The notes: generated by a model from the sequence alone, not told the origin. Numbered from the stretch's first letter, positions 6,258 to 14,313 are shown. The stretch is DNA of 28,590 nucleotides from RYN-133 sp036497285 (GCA_036497285.1 DASXJR010000003.1:1-28590); one strand, 5' to 3'. Program-made: numbers and translations.

Positions 6258-8753
6258 GTGACGGAGCTGGTCGACCGCGCCCGCGCCCTGCATGAGCGCG
6301 GCGTCGGTGCGCAGAACCGCGGACAGCCACAGCTTGCCCTGCGGTTGCTCCACCGTGCCCGCGGCCTGGCCGACGACTCGGCCGACGCGGCGCTGCACAC
6401 CGCGATCCTGATCAGCATCGCGCTGAACACCGCGGAGCTCTCGGGGCCGCAAGCCGGCCTCGAGATCATCGACGAGGCACTGCGGCGGGCCGACCACGAC
6501 CGTGATCTCGGGCTGCTGATGCGCGCGCACAGCCAGCGCGCGCTCATCGCGCTGCGCGCCGGCCGGTTCGTCGATGCCGTCGACGCCCTCGCCGCGGCCG
6601 AAGAGCTGCTCACCCATGCCGACGCCAATGACCAGTTCGCCGTACTGCTCAACGGGGGGACGCTGCGGATGTACCGCGGCGAGCTCGCAGCCGCGCACCG
6701 GTCGATCAGCGCAGCCGTCGTCGTCGCTCGCGAGGCCGACATGGCGGTCGCCGAGTTCAAGGCGCTGCACAACCTCGGCTATCTCGAATTCCTGCGCGGG
6801 GACCTTCCGGCGGCGCTGCGGGACATGGATGCGGCGTTGGACGTCGGCGTCGACATGCCGGTCGGGATCCCGCTGCTGGACCACGCCCGGGTGCTTGCCG
6901 AGGCCGGCCTGACCCACGCCGCGGACGATTCGCTCGCCCGGGCGGCCGACATCTTCCGCCGCGATCGCCTCGCGCAGGATCTCGGCGAGACCGAGCTGGA
7001 ACGTGCCCGCTGCGCGCTGATCGCCGATGAGCCGGAGGCGGCCCGGCGGTTCGCCATGCGCGCCCGCGACCGGTTCCGCCGGCGAGGCAACGACCGATGG
7101 CGGCGCAGCGCGGAACTCGTCCTGCTGCAGGGGGATCTGGCCGCAGGCCGTCCGGGCACGCGCCTGGTCGGGCCGGCGGCGCGGCTGCGCGCCGAGTTCG
7201 AGCGCGACGGGGTGCGCCTGCCGGCCCAGACCGCGGCCCTGATCGCCGCCGAGGCGCACCTGTCCGCGGGGCAGGTGCAGTCCGCGGCCGATGCGCTCGC
7301 GACGCTCGGACGGACCGGTCGGCACGACCCGATCACCACCCGGCTGCACCGCGACTACGTCCGCGCCCGGCTGGACGTGGCCATCGGTCACCGCGCTGCC
7401 GCCCGTCGCCGGGCCCGCCGCGCGCTCGACGACCTCGCGGGTTATCAGGCGAGCTTCGGCAGCATCGACCTGGCGACCGCGGCAGCGGTGCACGGGCGCC
7501 GGCTGGCCGACCTCGACCTCGCCCTCGCGGTCGGGACGGGCCGCGCCGAGCTCGCGCTGGAGTCCGCCGAACGGGCCCGCGCCGTCGCCGGTCGGCTGCC
7601 CGCGGTGCGGCCGCCCGAGGACCCGGAGACCGCCGAGCTGCTCAGCGAGTTGCGGCAGGCCGTCGAGGCGCTGCGCCCGGTCGAGCAGGACCGGGACGCC
7701 TCGGCGCCGCTGCTGGCCCGCCGTCGCGACCTCGAGGCACGCATCGCCGCGCGGGGTTGGACGCGCGCGGGCGGGCGGATCGTGACCGACCCGGTGTCGC
7801 TCGACGATCTGCGCGGCGCGCTCGATGACACGACGCTGCTCTCGTACTCACGCGTGGGTACGGGCCTGGTTGCCGTCGTCGTCACCCGCGACACCTTGCG
7901 GCTGGTCCCGATCGGTGCGGCGGACCCCGTCGACGAGCAGGTGCGCCGGGTGCGCGCCGACCTCGACGTGCATGCCCAACCGCACCTGCCCGAGCCGCTG
8001 CGTGCGGCCGTCCGGTCCTCGCTGCGCCGCTCGCTGGCCACCCTCGACAGCACGCTGCTCGGCCACTTCGGCCCGTCCGGCCGGCTCGTGGTCGTCACCA
8101 CGGGCCTGCTCGGGCAACTGCCCTGGGGACTGCTGCCGTCGCTGCGCGGTGTGCCGGTCGTCGTCACTCCGTCCGCGACGGCCTGGCACCGCGCGCACAC
8201 CCAGGCGCCGACAGCGCACCGCAAGGTGGTGGCGCTGGCCGGACCGGGGCTGTCGCGAGGGGTGGAGGAGGCCGGGATCGTGGCACGCACCTGGGACGTC
8301 CGCCGCGTGGTCACCGGGTTCGCCACCGCGGCCGATTTCACCCAGGCGCTGGCCACGGCCCGCGTGGCGCACGTCGCCGCGCACGGCACGCACCAGAGCG
8401 AGAACCCGCTGTTCTCCTCCGTCCGGCTCGCCGACGGCCCGTTGTTCGCGCACGAACTCGACCAGACCGCGCGCACCCCGGATCATGTGGTGCTGTCCGC
8501 GTGCGAGCTGGGCCTGGCCACGATCCGTCCCGGCGACGAGGCGCTCGGACTGACCAGCGTGCTGCTGCACCTGGGCACCCGTTCGGTCGTGGCGGGGGTG
8601 GCGCGGGTCGGCGACGACGTCGCTGCGGCGGCCATGGCCGACTATCACCAGCGGCTGCGCAGGCGCAGCGATTCCGCCCTCGCGCTCGCCGGCACGCTCG
8701 TCGACCACCCGTCCGCACCGTTCGTTTGCTTCGGAGCGACGTTCCACTCGTGA
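6258..8753 (+). CDS. Helical-repeat protein with C-terminal CHAT (caspase-like) protease domain
   Basis: This large cytosolic protein has 831 aa. Residues about 1-450 are Ala/Arg/Leu-rich helical pairs that look like TPR repeats (for example RGQPQLALRLLHRARGL and LHNLGYLEFLRGDLPAAL). Residues about 510-830 form a CHAT domain of the caspase clan: a beta-rich start (TLLSYSRVGTGLVAVVV), catalytic His709 in HVAAHGTH and catalytic Cys749 in VVLSACELGLA. It ends with the typical GTRSVVAGVARVGDD segment. CHAT proteins with repeat sensors act in several bacterial cell-suicide and immune pathways, where the repeat region senses a trigger and the CHAT domain cuts specific partners. The GTG start lies 10 nt after the preceding stop with a weak ribosome binding site. 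Likely targets include products of its own operon, but none is shown by sequence. Confidence 0.9.
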   Translation: MTELVDRARALHERGVGAQNRGQPQLALRLLHRARGLADDSADAALHTAILISIALNTAELSGPQAGLEIIDEALRRADHDRDLGLLMRAHSQRALIALRAGRFVDAVDALAAAEELLTHADANDQFAVLLNGGTLRMYRGELAAAHRSISAAVVVAREADMAVAEFKALHNLGYLEFLRGDLPAALRDMDAALDVGVDMPVGIPLLDHARVLAEAGLTHAADDSLARAADIFRRDRLAQDLGETELERARCALIADEPEAARRFAMRARDRFRRRGNDRWRRSAELVLLQGDLAAGRPGTRLVGPAARLRAEFERDGVRLPAQTAALIAAEAHLSAGQVQSAADALATLGRTGRHDPITTRLHRDYVRARLDVAIGHRAAARRRARRALDDLAGYQASFGSIDLATAAAVHGRRLADLDLALAVGTGRAELALESAERARAVAGRLPAVRPPEDPETAELLSELRQAVEALRPVEQDRDASAPLLARRRDLEARIAARGWTRAGGRIVTDPVSLDDLRGALDDTTLLSYSRVGTGLVAVVVTRDTLRLVPIGAADPVDEQVRRVRADLDVHAQPHLPEPLRAAVRSSLRRSLATLDSTLLGHFGPSGRLVVVTTGLLGQLPWGLLPSLRGVPVVVTPSATAWHRAHTQAPTAHRKVVALAGPGLSRGVEEAGIVARTWDVRRVVTGFATAADFTQALATARVAHVAAHGTHQSENPLFSSVRLADGPLFAHELDQTARTPDHVVLSACELGLATIRPGDEALGLTSVLLHLGTRSVVAGVARVGDDVAAAAMADYHQRLRRRSDSALALAGTLVDHPSAPFVCFGATFHS

Positions 8754-8810
8754 CGGGGGGCTGCGCAACGTAGTCTTCACGTGTCAACTCGTCCTCCGCG
8801 GAGCAGTGCA

Positions 8811-10958
8811 ATGCGAATTTTGTGCGCCGCACTGACGACTGCGCTCGCAGCAGCCGTGGTCGCGGTACCGGCTGCCGCAGCCGCCGCGCCCGCCCACGCC
8901 GCCGAGCCGACGGGCCACCAGCACTCGCGGCGGCACGAGCCGCGCACCGCGCCGTCGGCCCCGGGCACGTTCGTGCCGGTCGCCCAGTTCCGCGCGTTGG
9001 ACACCCGTAGCGCCGGCGGCGCCCTCGCGGCGGGACACGCGCTACAGGTGCCGATCGCCGGACGTCGCGACGTGCCCGCCGACGCGGCAGCCGTGTGGGT
9101 ATCCGTCCACGCCATCGCCCCCACCGCGGACGGCGTGCTCACCGTCTTTCCCGCCGGCACGAAGCGGCCGAACACGACCGACGTGGTGTTCGAGCGCGGG
9201 CACGCCGCGAGCCAGGCCGCGCTGTCCCGGCTGTCCGGCGGGGCGTTGCGCGTCGCCGACCGGGCAACCAGCGGACGGGTGCAGGTGGCCGTCGACGTGC
9301 TGGGCTACGTGGCCGGTGCGCCGCACGCCGCGGTCAACCGCTCCGATGCCGGGCTCGTGCACCTGCTGCCCGCGCCGGCGCGAGCGTTCGACACCCGACC
9401 CCTCGGCCAGATCCTGCGTGCCGGGGACACCCGTACGGTCTCGGTCGGCCACGGCGTCCCGTCCTCCGGGGTGGGTGCGGTCGGAGTCATGCTCACCGCG
9501 GTCGACCCGACCCGGCGCGGCGCGCTGATGGCCTACGCGGTCGGCAACGACCAGCCCACCGCCGCTACGACGTCCTTCACCGGTGGGCACTCCACCAGCG
9601 CCTTCGCGTGGGTGCCGACCAAGGGCGACGGGCGAATCACCATCGCCAACGCCTCCGCGGGCGCCACCGACGTGGTGCTCGACGTGGTCGCGTGGACGAA
9701 CGCGGGCGTGGCCCAGGTGGCCGGCGCCGTCCAGCCCCGATTCCCGGACGAACTGATCAACGAACGCCCGGTGGCGGCGCGGCACACCCTGACCGTTCCG
9801 CTCGCCGGGCGCGGTGGCGTCCCGATCAGCGGTGTGCGCGCCGTGCTGGTCTCGGTCGGCGTCGCCGGCGCGTCCGGTCCGGGCGCGTTGGTGGCCTGGC
9901 GTGACGGAGCCGTCCCGCATACGAGCGCCCTGGAGTTCACGGCGGGACGGCCTGCCGAATCGCTGGTCGCGCTGCCGCTGGCCAACGGCGCGATCCACCT
10001 GCGCAACGTGTCGGCGCAGCCGGTCCTGGTGTCGCTGAGCGTGAGCGGGTTCGTCCCGTCCGTGCGGCACGTCCCGCCGCCGACCTCTGTGAGCCGCTAC
10101 CTGGGCGACCTGACCCAGAACGTCGACCAGGACACCGCGATGATGGCCCAGCACGGCTGCACCGACGCCTCGGCGATCGTCGGTACCAAGCAGGCAGTGG
10201 TGTTGCTCGACGTCGGAGCGCAGTCGGTGACCGGACCCGAGTTGAGCCCGGCCAACCCCGGCGTGACGCTGACCCAGACGTCCACCCCGTCCCCCGTGCG
10301 GCTGACCTACCGCGACCTGGTCACCGTGCTCGAGAGCTATCTGGGTGCCTTCGCCCGGTGTTCGCAGGGCACCCCGGCGACGATCGCCATCGGCACGAAC
10401 AACGACGGCGCGTGGGATCAGAACGGTTCGGATTACTACTCGGCCGAGGAACGCGGCAGCGACTGGGCGGGCTCGGTGCTCAACATGCTCGGCTCGGAAA
10501 CCGGGATCACCCTGATGGGCGCGAACGACATCGAGGCCGGGTTCGCGAGCACCCAGGTGCAGGCGCAGGCCTGGGAGGACAGCTACCTCGCCGCCGCGAT
10601 CACCGACCGCGACCATCTGATCTACAACGGGTCGGCCGACGCGTGCCCTGACGGTTTCGGGGACATCGGGCAGGCCTGCGCCCCCGGCTGGACGCAGCAG
10701 GGGATCTACGACCTCGCTTACAACGGCGGCCAGGTCTCGGTGCTGCCCGAGATCTACGGGCCGAGCGACGCCGCCAAGTGGGCGAACATCGACCAGACCG
10801 GGGGCTCGGCGCTCGACTTCGCCGGCGTCCTCACCCAGCACGAACTCGATCCCTCCACCTACACGCCGGCCTCGGGCTGGAGCGCACTCACCGACGCGAT
10901 CGGCACGTTGCAGAGCGACCCCGCGATCCCCGCGGTCAGCGACATCCGCAACGGGTGA
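8811..10958 (+). CDS. Secreted protein with three repeated beta modules and an unknown C-terminal domain
   Basis: The 715-aa product starts with a signal peptide (MRILCAALTTALAAAVVAV, cleavage near AHA-AEP). I chose the ATG at 8811, with CGGAG 7 nt upstream; GTG 8781 is an alternative that would bury the signal peptide. Three divergent modules follow at about residues 52-168, 183-296 and 312-415. They share the actinobacterial secreted-domain pattern: LDTR or FDTR near the start, VPIAGR or VPLAGRGGVP, then a closing VAVDVLGYV-like strand. The C-terminal 285 residues (from SRYLGDLTQNVDQDTAMM) contain several Cys, including DACPDGFGDIGQAC. They might be an enzyme domain such as a TIM barrel, but I do not recognise the family. 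Its own promoter-like TAGTCT at 8771 suggests expression separate from the CHAT gene. Confidence 0.85.
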   Translation: MRILCAALTTALAAAVVAVPAAAAAAPAHAAEPTGHQHSRRHEPRTAPSAPGTFVPVAQFRALDTRSAGGALAAGHALQVPIAGRRDVPADAAAVWVSVHAIAPTADGVLTVFPAGTKRPNTTDVVFERGHAASQAALSRLSGGALRVADRATSGRVQVAVDVLGYVAGAPHAAVNRSDAGLVHLLPAPARAFDTRPLGQILRAGDTRTVSVGHGVPSSGVGAVGVMLTAVDPTRRGALMAYAVGNDQPTAATTSFTGGHSTSAFAWVPTKGDGRITIANASAGATDVVLDVVAWTNAGVAQVAGAVQPRFPDELINERPVAARHTLTVPLAGRGGVPISGVRAVLVSVGVAGASGPGALVAWRDGAVPHTSALEFTAGRPAESLVALPLANGAIHLRNVSAQPVLVSLSVSGFVPSVRHVPPPTSVSRYLGDLTQNVDQDTAMMAQHGCTDASAIVGTKQAVVLLDVGAQSVTGPELSPANPGVTLTQTSTPSPVRLTYRDLVTVLESYLGAFARCSQGTPATIAIGTNNDGAWDQNGSDYYSAEERGSDWAGSVLNMLGSETGITLMGANDIEAGFASTQVQAQAWEDSYLAAAITDRDHLIYNGSADACPDGFGDIGQACAPGWTQQGIYDLAYNGGQVSVLPEIYGPSDAAKWANIDQTGGSALDFAGVLTQHELDPSTYTPASGWSALTDAIGTLQSDPAIPAVSDIRNG

Positions 10959-10983
10959 GCGATTTGGCTGGGCTCACACCCGT
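10951..10983 (+). terminator. Possible hairpin at the end of the secreted-protein gene
   Basis: ACGGGTG (10951-10957) pairs with CACCCGT (10977-10983). The stem extends inward by three pairs (10958-10960 with 10972-10974) across a 2-nt bulge. The hairpin includes the stop codon and overlaps the proposed -35 box of the rplJ promoter, so termination and initiation signals may be superimposed. Confidence 0.35.
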
Positions 10984-10993
10984 CCCGTAGTCT
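10964..10993 (+). promoter_or_regulatory. Promoter of rplJ-rplL
   Basis: TTGGCT (10964-10969) and TAGTCT (10988-10993) are spaced by 18 nt and fit housekeeping -35 and -10 boxes. The predicted start near 11000 is exactly where the folded L10 leader begins, which supports the call. Confidence 0.6.
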
Positions 10994-10999
10994 TGACGC

Positions 11000-11090
11000 C
11001 AGTTCCACCGAAGACCGCTGGTCGCTGTGTGCGCACACACAGCCGAACGTCTCCGAAGCGTCGGAGCGGCCCGCGCAGGTTGGACGGTAC
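11000..11090 (+). ncRNA. Ribosomal protein L10 leader RNA
   Basis: This leader precedes rplJ and has features known for L10 leaders: a conserved CCGAAGACCGCTGGTCG segment, a CCGCGCAGGTTGG segment closing the multi-branch fold, and two hairpins between them. The first hairpin is GCTGTGTG (11024-11031) with CACACAGC (11036-11043). The second is CTCCGA (11051-11056) with TCGGAG (11061-11066). A short closing stem pairs 11004-11007 with 11081-11084. In the known class, the L10-(L12)4 complex binds this RNA and represses the operon. Confidence 0.8.
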
Positions 11091-11113
11091 GGCTATGAGG
11101 CCTCGCCTCGCGT

Positions 11114-11147
11114 CGCCCCGTGCGCCCTGCGCCGGGGCGTTTCTCGT
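11114..11147 (+). terminator. Attenuator-like hairpin in the rplJ leader
   Basis: CGCCCCG (11114-11120) pairs with CGGGGCG (11133-11139) and is followed by TTTCTCGTTT. This looks like an intrinsic terminator placed between the L10 leader and rplJ, so L10 feedback could act by premature termination. An alternative is a simple transcription or processing structure. Confidence 0.55.
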
Positions 11148-11194
11148 TTCGGACGGGCTCGACCAGCCCGATACGAAATGAGAGGAGGTAGCAC

Positions 11195-11824
11195 ATGCCG
11201 AACGCTGAGAAGACCTCCGCGGTCGCCGAGATCACGGAGAGCTTCAACTCCGCCTCCGCTGCTGTGATCACCGAATACCGTGGATTGTCGGTCAAGCAGG
11301 TCACGCAGTTGCGTCGGGCGCTGGGTCACGACACGACCTATGCCGTCGTCAAGAACACCCTCACCAAGCGCGCCGCTGCTGATGCCGGCGTCCCGATCGA
11401 CGACGCGCTGCTCACCGGCCCGACCGCGATCGCCTTCGTCAAGGGCGACCCGGTCGAGGCGGCCAAGGGGCTGCGCGACTTCGCGAAGACCAACCCGTTG
11501 CTGGTGATCAAGGGCGGCATTCTCGACGGCAAGGCGCTGAGCGCCGACGAGGTCAACAAGATCGCAGATCTCGACTCGCGCGAGGTGCTGCTGGCCAAGC
11601 TGGCAGGTGCCCTCAAGGCCCTGCCCACCCGCGCTGCCGGGCTGTTCCAGGCGCCGCTGTCGCAGATGGCCCGCCTGGCCAAGGCGCTCGAGGAGAAGAA
11701 GCCCGCGGGGGACGTCCCGTCCACCGACGAGCCGATGATCGGCAACATCAAGAAGGAAGAGGCCCCGACCGAAGAGGCTTCTGGCGACACAGCCGAGACT
11801 CCCGCCGAGCCGGCGGAGCAGTAA
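11195..11824 (+). CDS. rplJ: 50S ribosomal protein L10
   Basis: L10 anchors the L7/L12 dimers at the base of the ribosomal stalk and autoregulates its own mRNA. The 209-aa product has the typical start with AVAEITESFNSASAAVITEYRG cut to the core VITEYRGLSV at about residues 24-33. It then has the family motif YAVVKNTLTKRAA (about 49-61) and the L12-binding helical C-terminus, which ends in a Glu/Ala/Pro tail. The tail is longer than in E. coli L10 (165 aa). The ATG at 11195 follows a very strong GAGAGGAGGTAG ribosome binding site. Confidence 0.97.
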   Translation: MPNAEKTSAVAEITESFNSASAAVITEYRGLSVKQVTQLRRALGHDTTYAVVKNTLTKRAAADAGVPIDDALLTGPTAIAFVKGDPVEAAKGLRDFAKTNPLLVIKGGILDGKALSADEVNKIADLDSREVLLAKLAGALKALPTRAAGLFQAPLSQMARLAKALEEKKPAGDVPSTDEPMIGNIKKEEAPTEEASGDTAETPAEPAEQ

Positions 11825-11870
11825 CCAACCAGCCGGCTGTACCGGCGATTGAAAGGAAAGGACGCCAATC

Positions 11871-12263
11871 ATGGCGAAGCTCAACACCGACGAGCTGCTC
11901 GACGCTTTCAAGGAGATGACCCTCCTGGAGCTCAGCGAGTTCGTGAAGCAGTTCGAGGACACCTTCGACGTCACCGCGGCCGCTCCGGTCGCCGTGGCCG
12001 CCGGCCCGGCCGGCCCGGGTGTCGCGGCTCCGGCCGAGGCTGCCGAGGAGAAGGACGAGTTCGACGTCATCCTCGAGGCCGCGGGCGACAAGAAGATCCA
12101 GGTCATCAAGGAGGTCCGTGCGCTCACCAGCCTCGGCCTCAAGGAGGCCAAGGACCTCGTCGACGGCGCGCCGAAGCCGCTGCTCGAGAAGGTCAACAAG
12201 GAGGCCGCGGACAAGGCCAAGGAGGCCCTCGAGGCCGCCGGCGCCACGGTCAGCGTCAAGTAG
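11871..12263 (+). CDS. rplL: 50S ribosomal protein L7/L12
   Basis: L7/L12 forms the multi-copy flexible stalk that recruits translation GTPases. The 130-aa product has the dimerising N-terminal domain (MAKLNTDELLDAFKEMTLLE), an Ala/Gly/Pro-rich hinge at about residues 40-60 and the conserved C-terminal domain (KIQVIKEVRALTSLGLKEAK at about 79-98). It lies 46 nt after rplJ with an AAAGGAAAGGA ribosome binding site, and shares the rplJ transcript. It is followed by a strong terminator. Confidence 0.97.
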   Translation: MAKLNTDELLDAFKEMTLLELSEFVKQFEDTFDVTAAAPVAVAAGPAGPGVAAPAEAAEEKDEFDVILEAAGDKKIQVIKEVRALTSLGLKEAKDLVDGAPKPLLEKVNKEAADKAKEALEAAGATVSVK

Positions 12264-12273
12264 GACCGCACGA

Positions 12274-12308
12274 AACGGGGCGGGTCGCGATCAGCGGCCC
12301 GCCCCGTT
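12274..12308 (+). terminator. Strong terminator after rplL
   Basis: AACGGGGCGGG (12274-12284) pairs with CCCGCCCCGTT (12298-12308). Four further inner pairs, one of them a wobble, leave a 5-nt loop (12289-12293), for a stem of about 15 bp. It starts 10 nt after the rplL stop and lies between convergent genes. Confidence 0.85.
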
Positions 12309-12314
12309 CTGCAT

Positions 12315-12365
12315 GATCAACGCCGACGTCCTTTCGCCACATCCAACGGCAACTCGGCGTTGATC
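12315..12365. repeat. 12-bp inverted repeat between rplL and the asparaginase gene
   Basis: GATCAACGCCGA (12315-12326) and TCGGCGTTGATC (12354-12365) are perfect inverted arms 27 nt apart. They lie just 3 nt past the asparaginase stop, in the space between two convergent genes. The repeat may end the minus-strand transcript or be a dispersed palindromic element. Confidence 0.6.
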
Positions 12366-12368
12366 GAG

Positions 12369-13349
12369 TCAGCGCGCCGGCTGGAGCGAGAGCAGGGCTC
12401 GTAGTTCCGGCGACCAGGTCACCGACCCGACCGGACGTCCGCCGCCGAGCACGTCCGCCGACGTCCACCGCTCGATCACCGGCCCGTCGCACCCCCAGTA
12501 CCGCAGCGCGGCCGTGAGCAGCGGCGGCAACGCCCGCGCCCCGCCGTCGGCGAGCTTGGCAGCGAAGGCCCGACCGTCCGGCAGGGCCGCCGCCCACACG
12601 CCCTCGGCGCCCTCTTTGCAGATCAGTCCCGGGACGGCCGCGCCGAGCGCCGAGACCGCCCGCTCGGACCCACCCAGCAGTACCGGGAACTCGCGCATCG
12701 CACCCACCACCAGCGCCGGCGCGCCGGACGAAGCCGTCGCCAGCGACGCGAACGCCGAAGCCAGCCCGTGCAGCGTCACCGAGAACGCGGGCGCGCCGCA
12801 GCCGTCCACGGCGACGCCGGTCACCGGTCCCGCCAGTGATTCGAGCCGTGCCCGGATCGCCTGCTGCAACGGATGGGACGGGTCGACGTAGCTGTCGACC
12901 GGCCAGCCGGCCGAGGCGCACGTCGACACCATGGCCGCGTGCTTGCCCGAGCAGTTGTGGCAGATCGCCGCCGGACCGCAGCCGCCGCCGACCCACGCCA
13001 GCAGCGCCTCCCGCGAACCGGGCAGGTCGGGCGGACAGCGCAGCACCGCTTCGTCCAGCCCTGCCGCGGCCAGCGTTGCCCGCGCGCCGGACACGTGCAC
13101 CGCCTCCCCGTCGTGGGACGCGCACGCCAGCGCGAGCGATTCGTCGCGGCCCGGGAAGCCTGCCTCGACCATCGCCACCGCCTGCAGCGGTTTCAACGAC
13201 GACCGCGGGAACATCGGCTCGTCCACCGAACCGACCGCGACGTCGACACCGGACGGCGACAGCAGCACGAAGCTGCCGCGGTGGCGCGATTCGACGTACC
13301 CGTTGCGGCCGGCTTCGACGAGCACAGGTTCGACGTCGGGCTCGCTCAC
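12369..13349 (-). CDS. Asparaginase II-family protein (thermolabile L-asparaginase type)
   Basis: The 326-aa product resembles the asparaginase II family typified by Rhizobium etli. That family hydrolyses asparagine to aspartate and ammonia and is unrelated to the EcA-I and EcA-II enzymes. Visible hallmarks are RGSFVLLSPSG at about residues 24-34 and FPRSSLKPLQAVAMVE at about 47-62. There are also CHNCSGKHAAMV at about 134-145 (the family's Ser-x-x-Lys and Cys region) and VDGCGAPAFSV. No signal peptide is present, so it should be cytosolic. The GTG start overlaps the stop of the upstream 254-aa gene (GTGA), so it is the last gene of a coupled minus-strand operon starting with an amidase. Many family members are annotated only by homology, so asparaginase activity is likely but unproven. 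Confidence 0.88.
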   Translation of the reverse strand: MSEPDVEPVLVEAGRNGYVESRHRGSFVLLSPSGVDVAVGSVDEPMFPRSSLKPLQAVAMVEAGFPGRDESLALACASHDGEAVHVSGARATLAAAGLDEAVLRCPPDLPGSREALLAWVGGGCGPAAICHNCSGKHAAMVSTCASAGWPVDSYVDPSHPLQQAIRARLESLAGPVTGVAVDGCGAPAFSVTLHGLASAFASLATASSGAPALVVGAMREFPVLLGGSERAVSALGAAVPGLICKEGAEGVWAAALPDGRAFAAKLADGGARALPPLLTAALRYWGCDGPVIERWTSADVLGGGRPVGSVTWSPELRALLSLQPAR

Positions 13350-14110
13350 AGCGCCAGCGCCGTTCGCGCGGACGTGCGCAGCGCAGCCGCCGCGATCGCG
13401 GCCCGGATGTCATCCGGTGCGACCTTGCAGCGCTGCGCGATCCGCCCGGACTGCGGCCCGGTCAGGTAGCTGAGCACCCCGTCGAGCTCGGCCCACAGCT
13501 GCTGCTCGGCCGCGCCTCGCAGCATCTGGTCGAGCTGCGCGTCGGTCAGCATCTGCACGATCTCGTCCATCCGGCTGAGATCGTCGAGCACGTAGCCGAT
13601 GTGCAGCAGCGCTTCGCCGTCCAGTTCCGCGACCGCCGCGCGCAGCGCCGCCGCGGACAGCACCGACACGAAGCCGCCCATGACCACCCATTCCTTGCGG
13701 CGGGCGAGCTCGGCGCCCACCTTCGCCACGTTCGACGGCGGGATGTGCGCGATCACCTCCGGGCACCGGGTCGGATCCAGCGCTGCCGACACGTCGGCGA
13801 GATAACCGTCCGACAGCCGGCCCACCATGTCCGCGGCCTTGGCCGGTTCGAGCAGCTCGGCGGTGCGCGCGGCGATGAGCGGTGGCAGTGCGAACTCGGT
13901 CACCTTGGCAGCGATCGCGTTCGGCACCAGCCGCGACACAGCCGCGACCTTGGTGAAGTGGTGCCTGTCGGCCTCGAACAGGTGGTCGCCGATCCGGCAG
14001 CGCAGCTCACGCAGGTCGTCGGGGGCGAGGCCTGCGAGGAAGTCCAGTTCAGCGGTGGTGACGCCGAGCTGGTGGGCGAGTTTGCGGATTTCCGCCGCGG
14101 CACTGCTCAT
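13346..14110 (-). CDS. Conserved-looking helical protein of unknown function
   Basis: This 254-aa protein is all-helical by composition, with no signal peptide or membrane helix. It opens MSSAAAEIRKLAHQLGV and has a middle region with repeated short helices (LLEPAKAADMVGRLSDGYLA, then EVIAHIPPSNVAKVGAEL). That region only loosely recalls the helical superhelix of the MgtE N-terminal domain, and I do not assign a family. Its stop overlaps the asparaginase start by 4 nt, and its start overlaps the stop of the 68-aa gene by 4 nt. Translation of the four genes therefore looks coupled. Coding is supported by these overlaps and by a GC-rich third-position pattern. Confidence 0.78.
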   Translation of the reverse strand: MSSAAAEIRKLAHQLGVTTAELDFLAGLAPDDLRELRCRIGDHLFEADRHHFTKVAAVSRLVPNAIAAKVTEFALPPLIAARTAELLEPAKAADMVGRLSDGYLADVSAALDPTRCPEVIAHIPPSNVAKVGAELARRKEWVVMGGFVSVLSAAALRAAVAELDGEALLHIGYVLDDLSRMDEIVQMLTDAQLDQMLRGAAEQQLWAELDGVLSYLTGPQSGRIAQRCKVAPDDIRAAIAAAALRTSARTALAL

Positions 14111-14313
14111 CCCAGCAAGGCCTTCTTGACGACGCCGCGCAGCGGGAACGGGATGTGCTTGACCGTCGCGTGGAAGGACGCCTCGAGGTCGGCCGCCTGC
14201 CTGCGCCGGGCCGCCTTGATGACCGCGACGAGCCGCTCGCGGTCGGCCTCGGGCAGCGCGGCGACGCCTGCCGGCGGCGCCGCGCCGAGCAGTTCTTCCA
14301 GCGATTCAGTCAT
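14107..14313 (-). CDS. Small protein of unknown function
   Basis: This 68-aa protein starts MTESLEELLGAAPPAGVAAL, has a basic middle (AVIKAARRRQAADLEASF) and ends HIPFPLRGVVKKALLG. It lacks a signal peptide, Cys residues and a membrane helix. It overlaps the amidase stop by 8 nt upstream and the 254-aa gene by 4 nt downstream, and this packing is the best evidence that it is real. It may be a partner of the 254-aa protein. No family recognised. Confidence 0.65.
   Translation of the reverse strand: MTESLEELLGAAPPAGVAALPEADRERLVAVIKAARRRQAADLEASFHATVKHIPFPLRGVVKKALLG

Noticed and set aside
8781..8810. GTG 8781 as start of the secreted protein
   Set aside because: It would place 10 polar residues before the signal peptide. 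ATG 8811 has a well-spaced CGGAG site, and the TAGTCT box at 8771 would start transcription at about the GTG itself.
9042..10841. A 599-codon minus-strand frame opposite the secreted protein
   Set aside because: Composition (Arg, Gly, His, Asp, Val repeats) is that of an antisense shadow. The + strand has a signal peptide and modular repeats.
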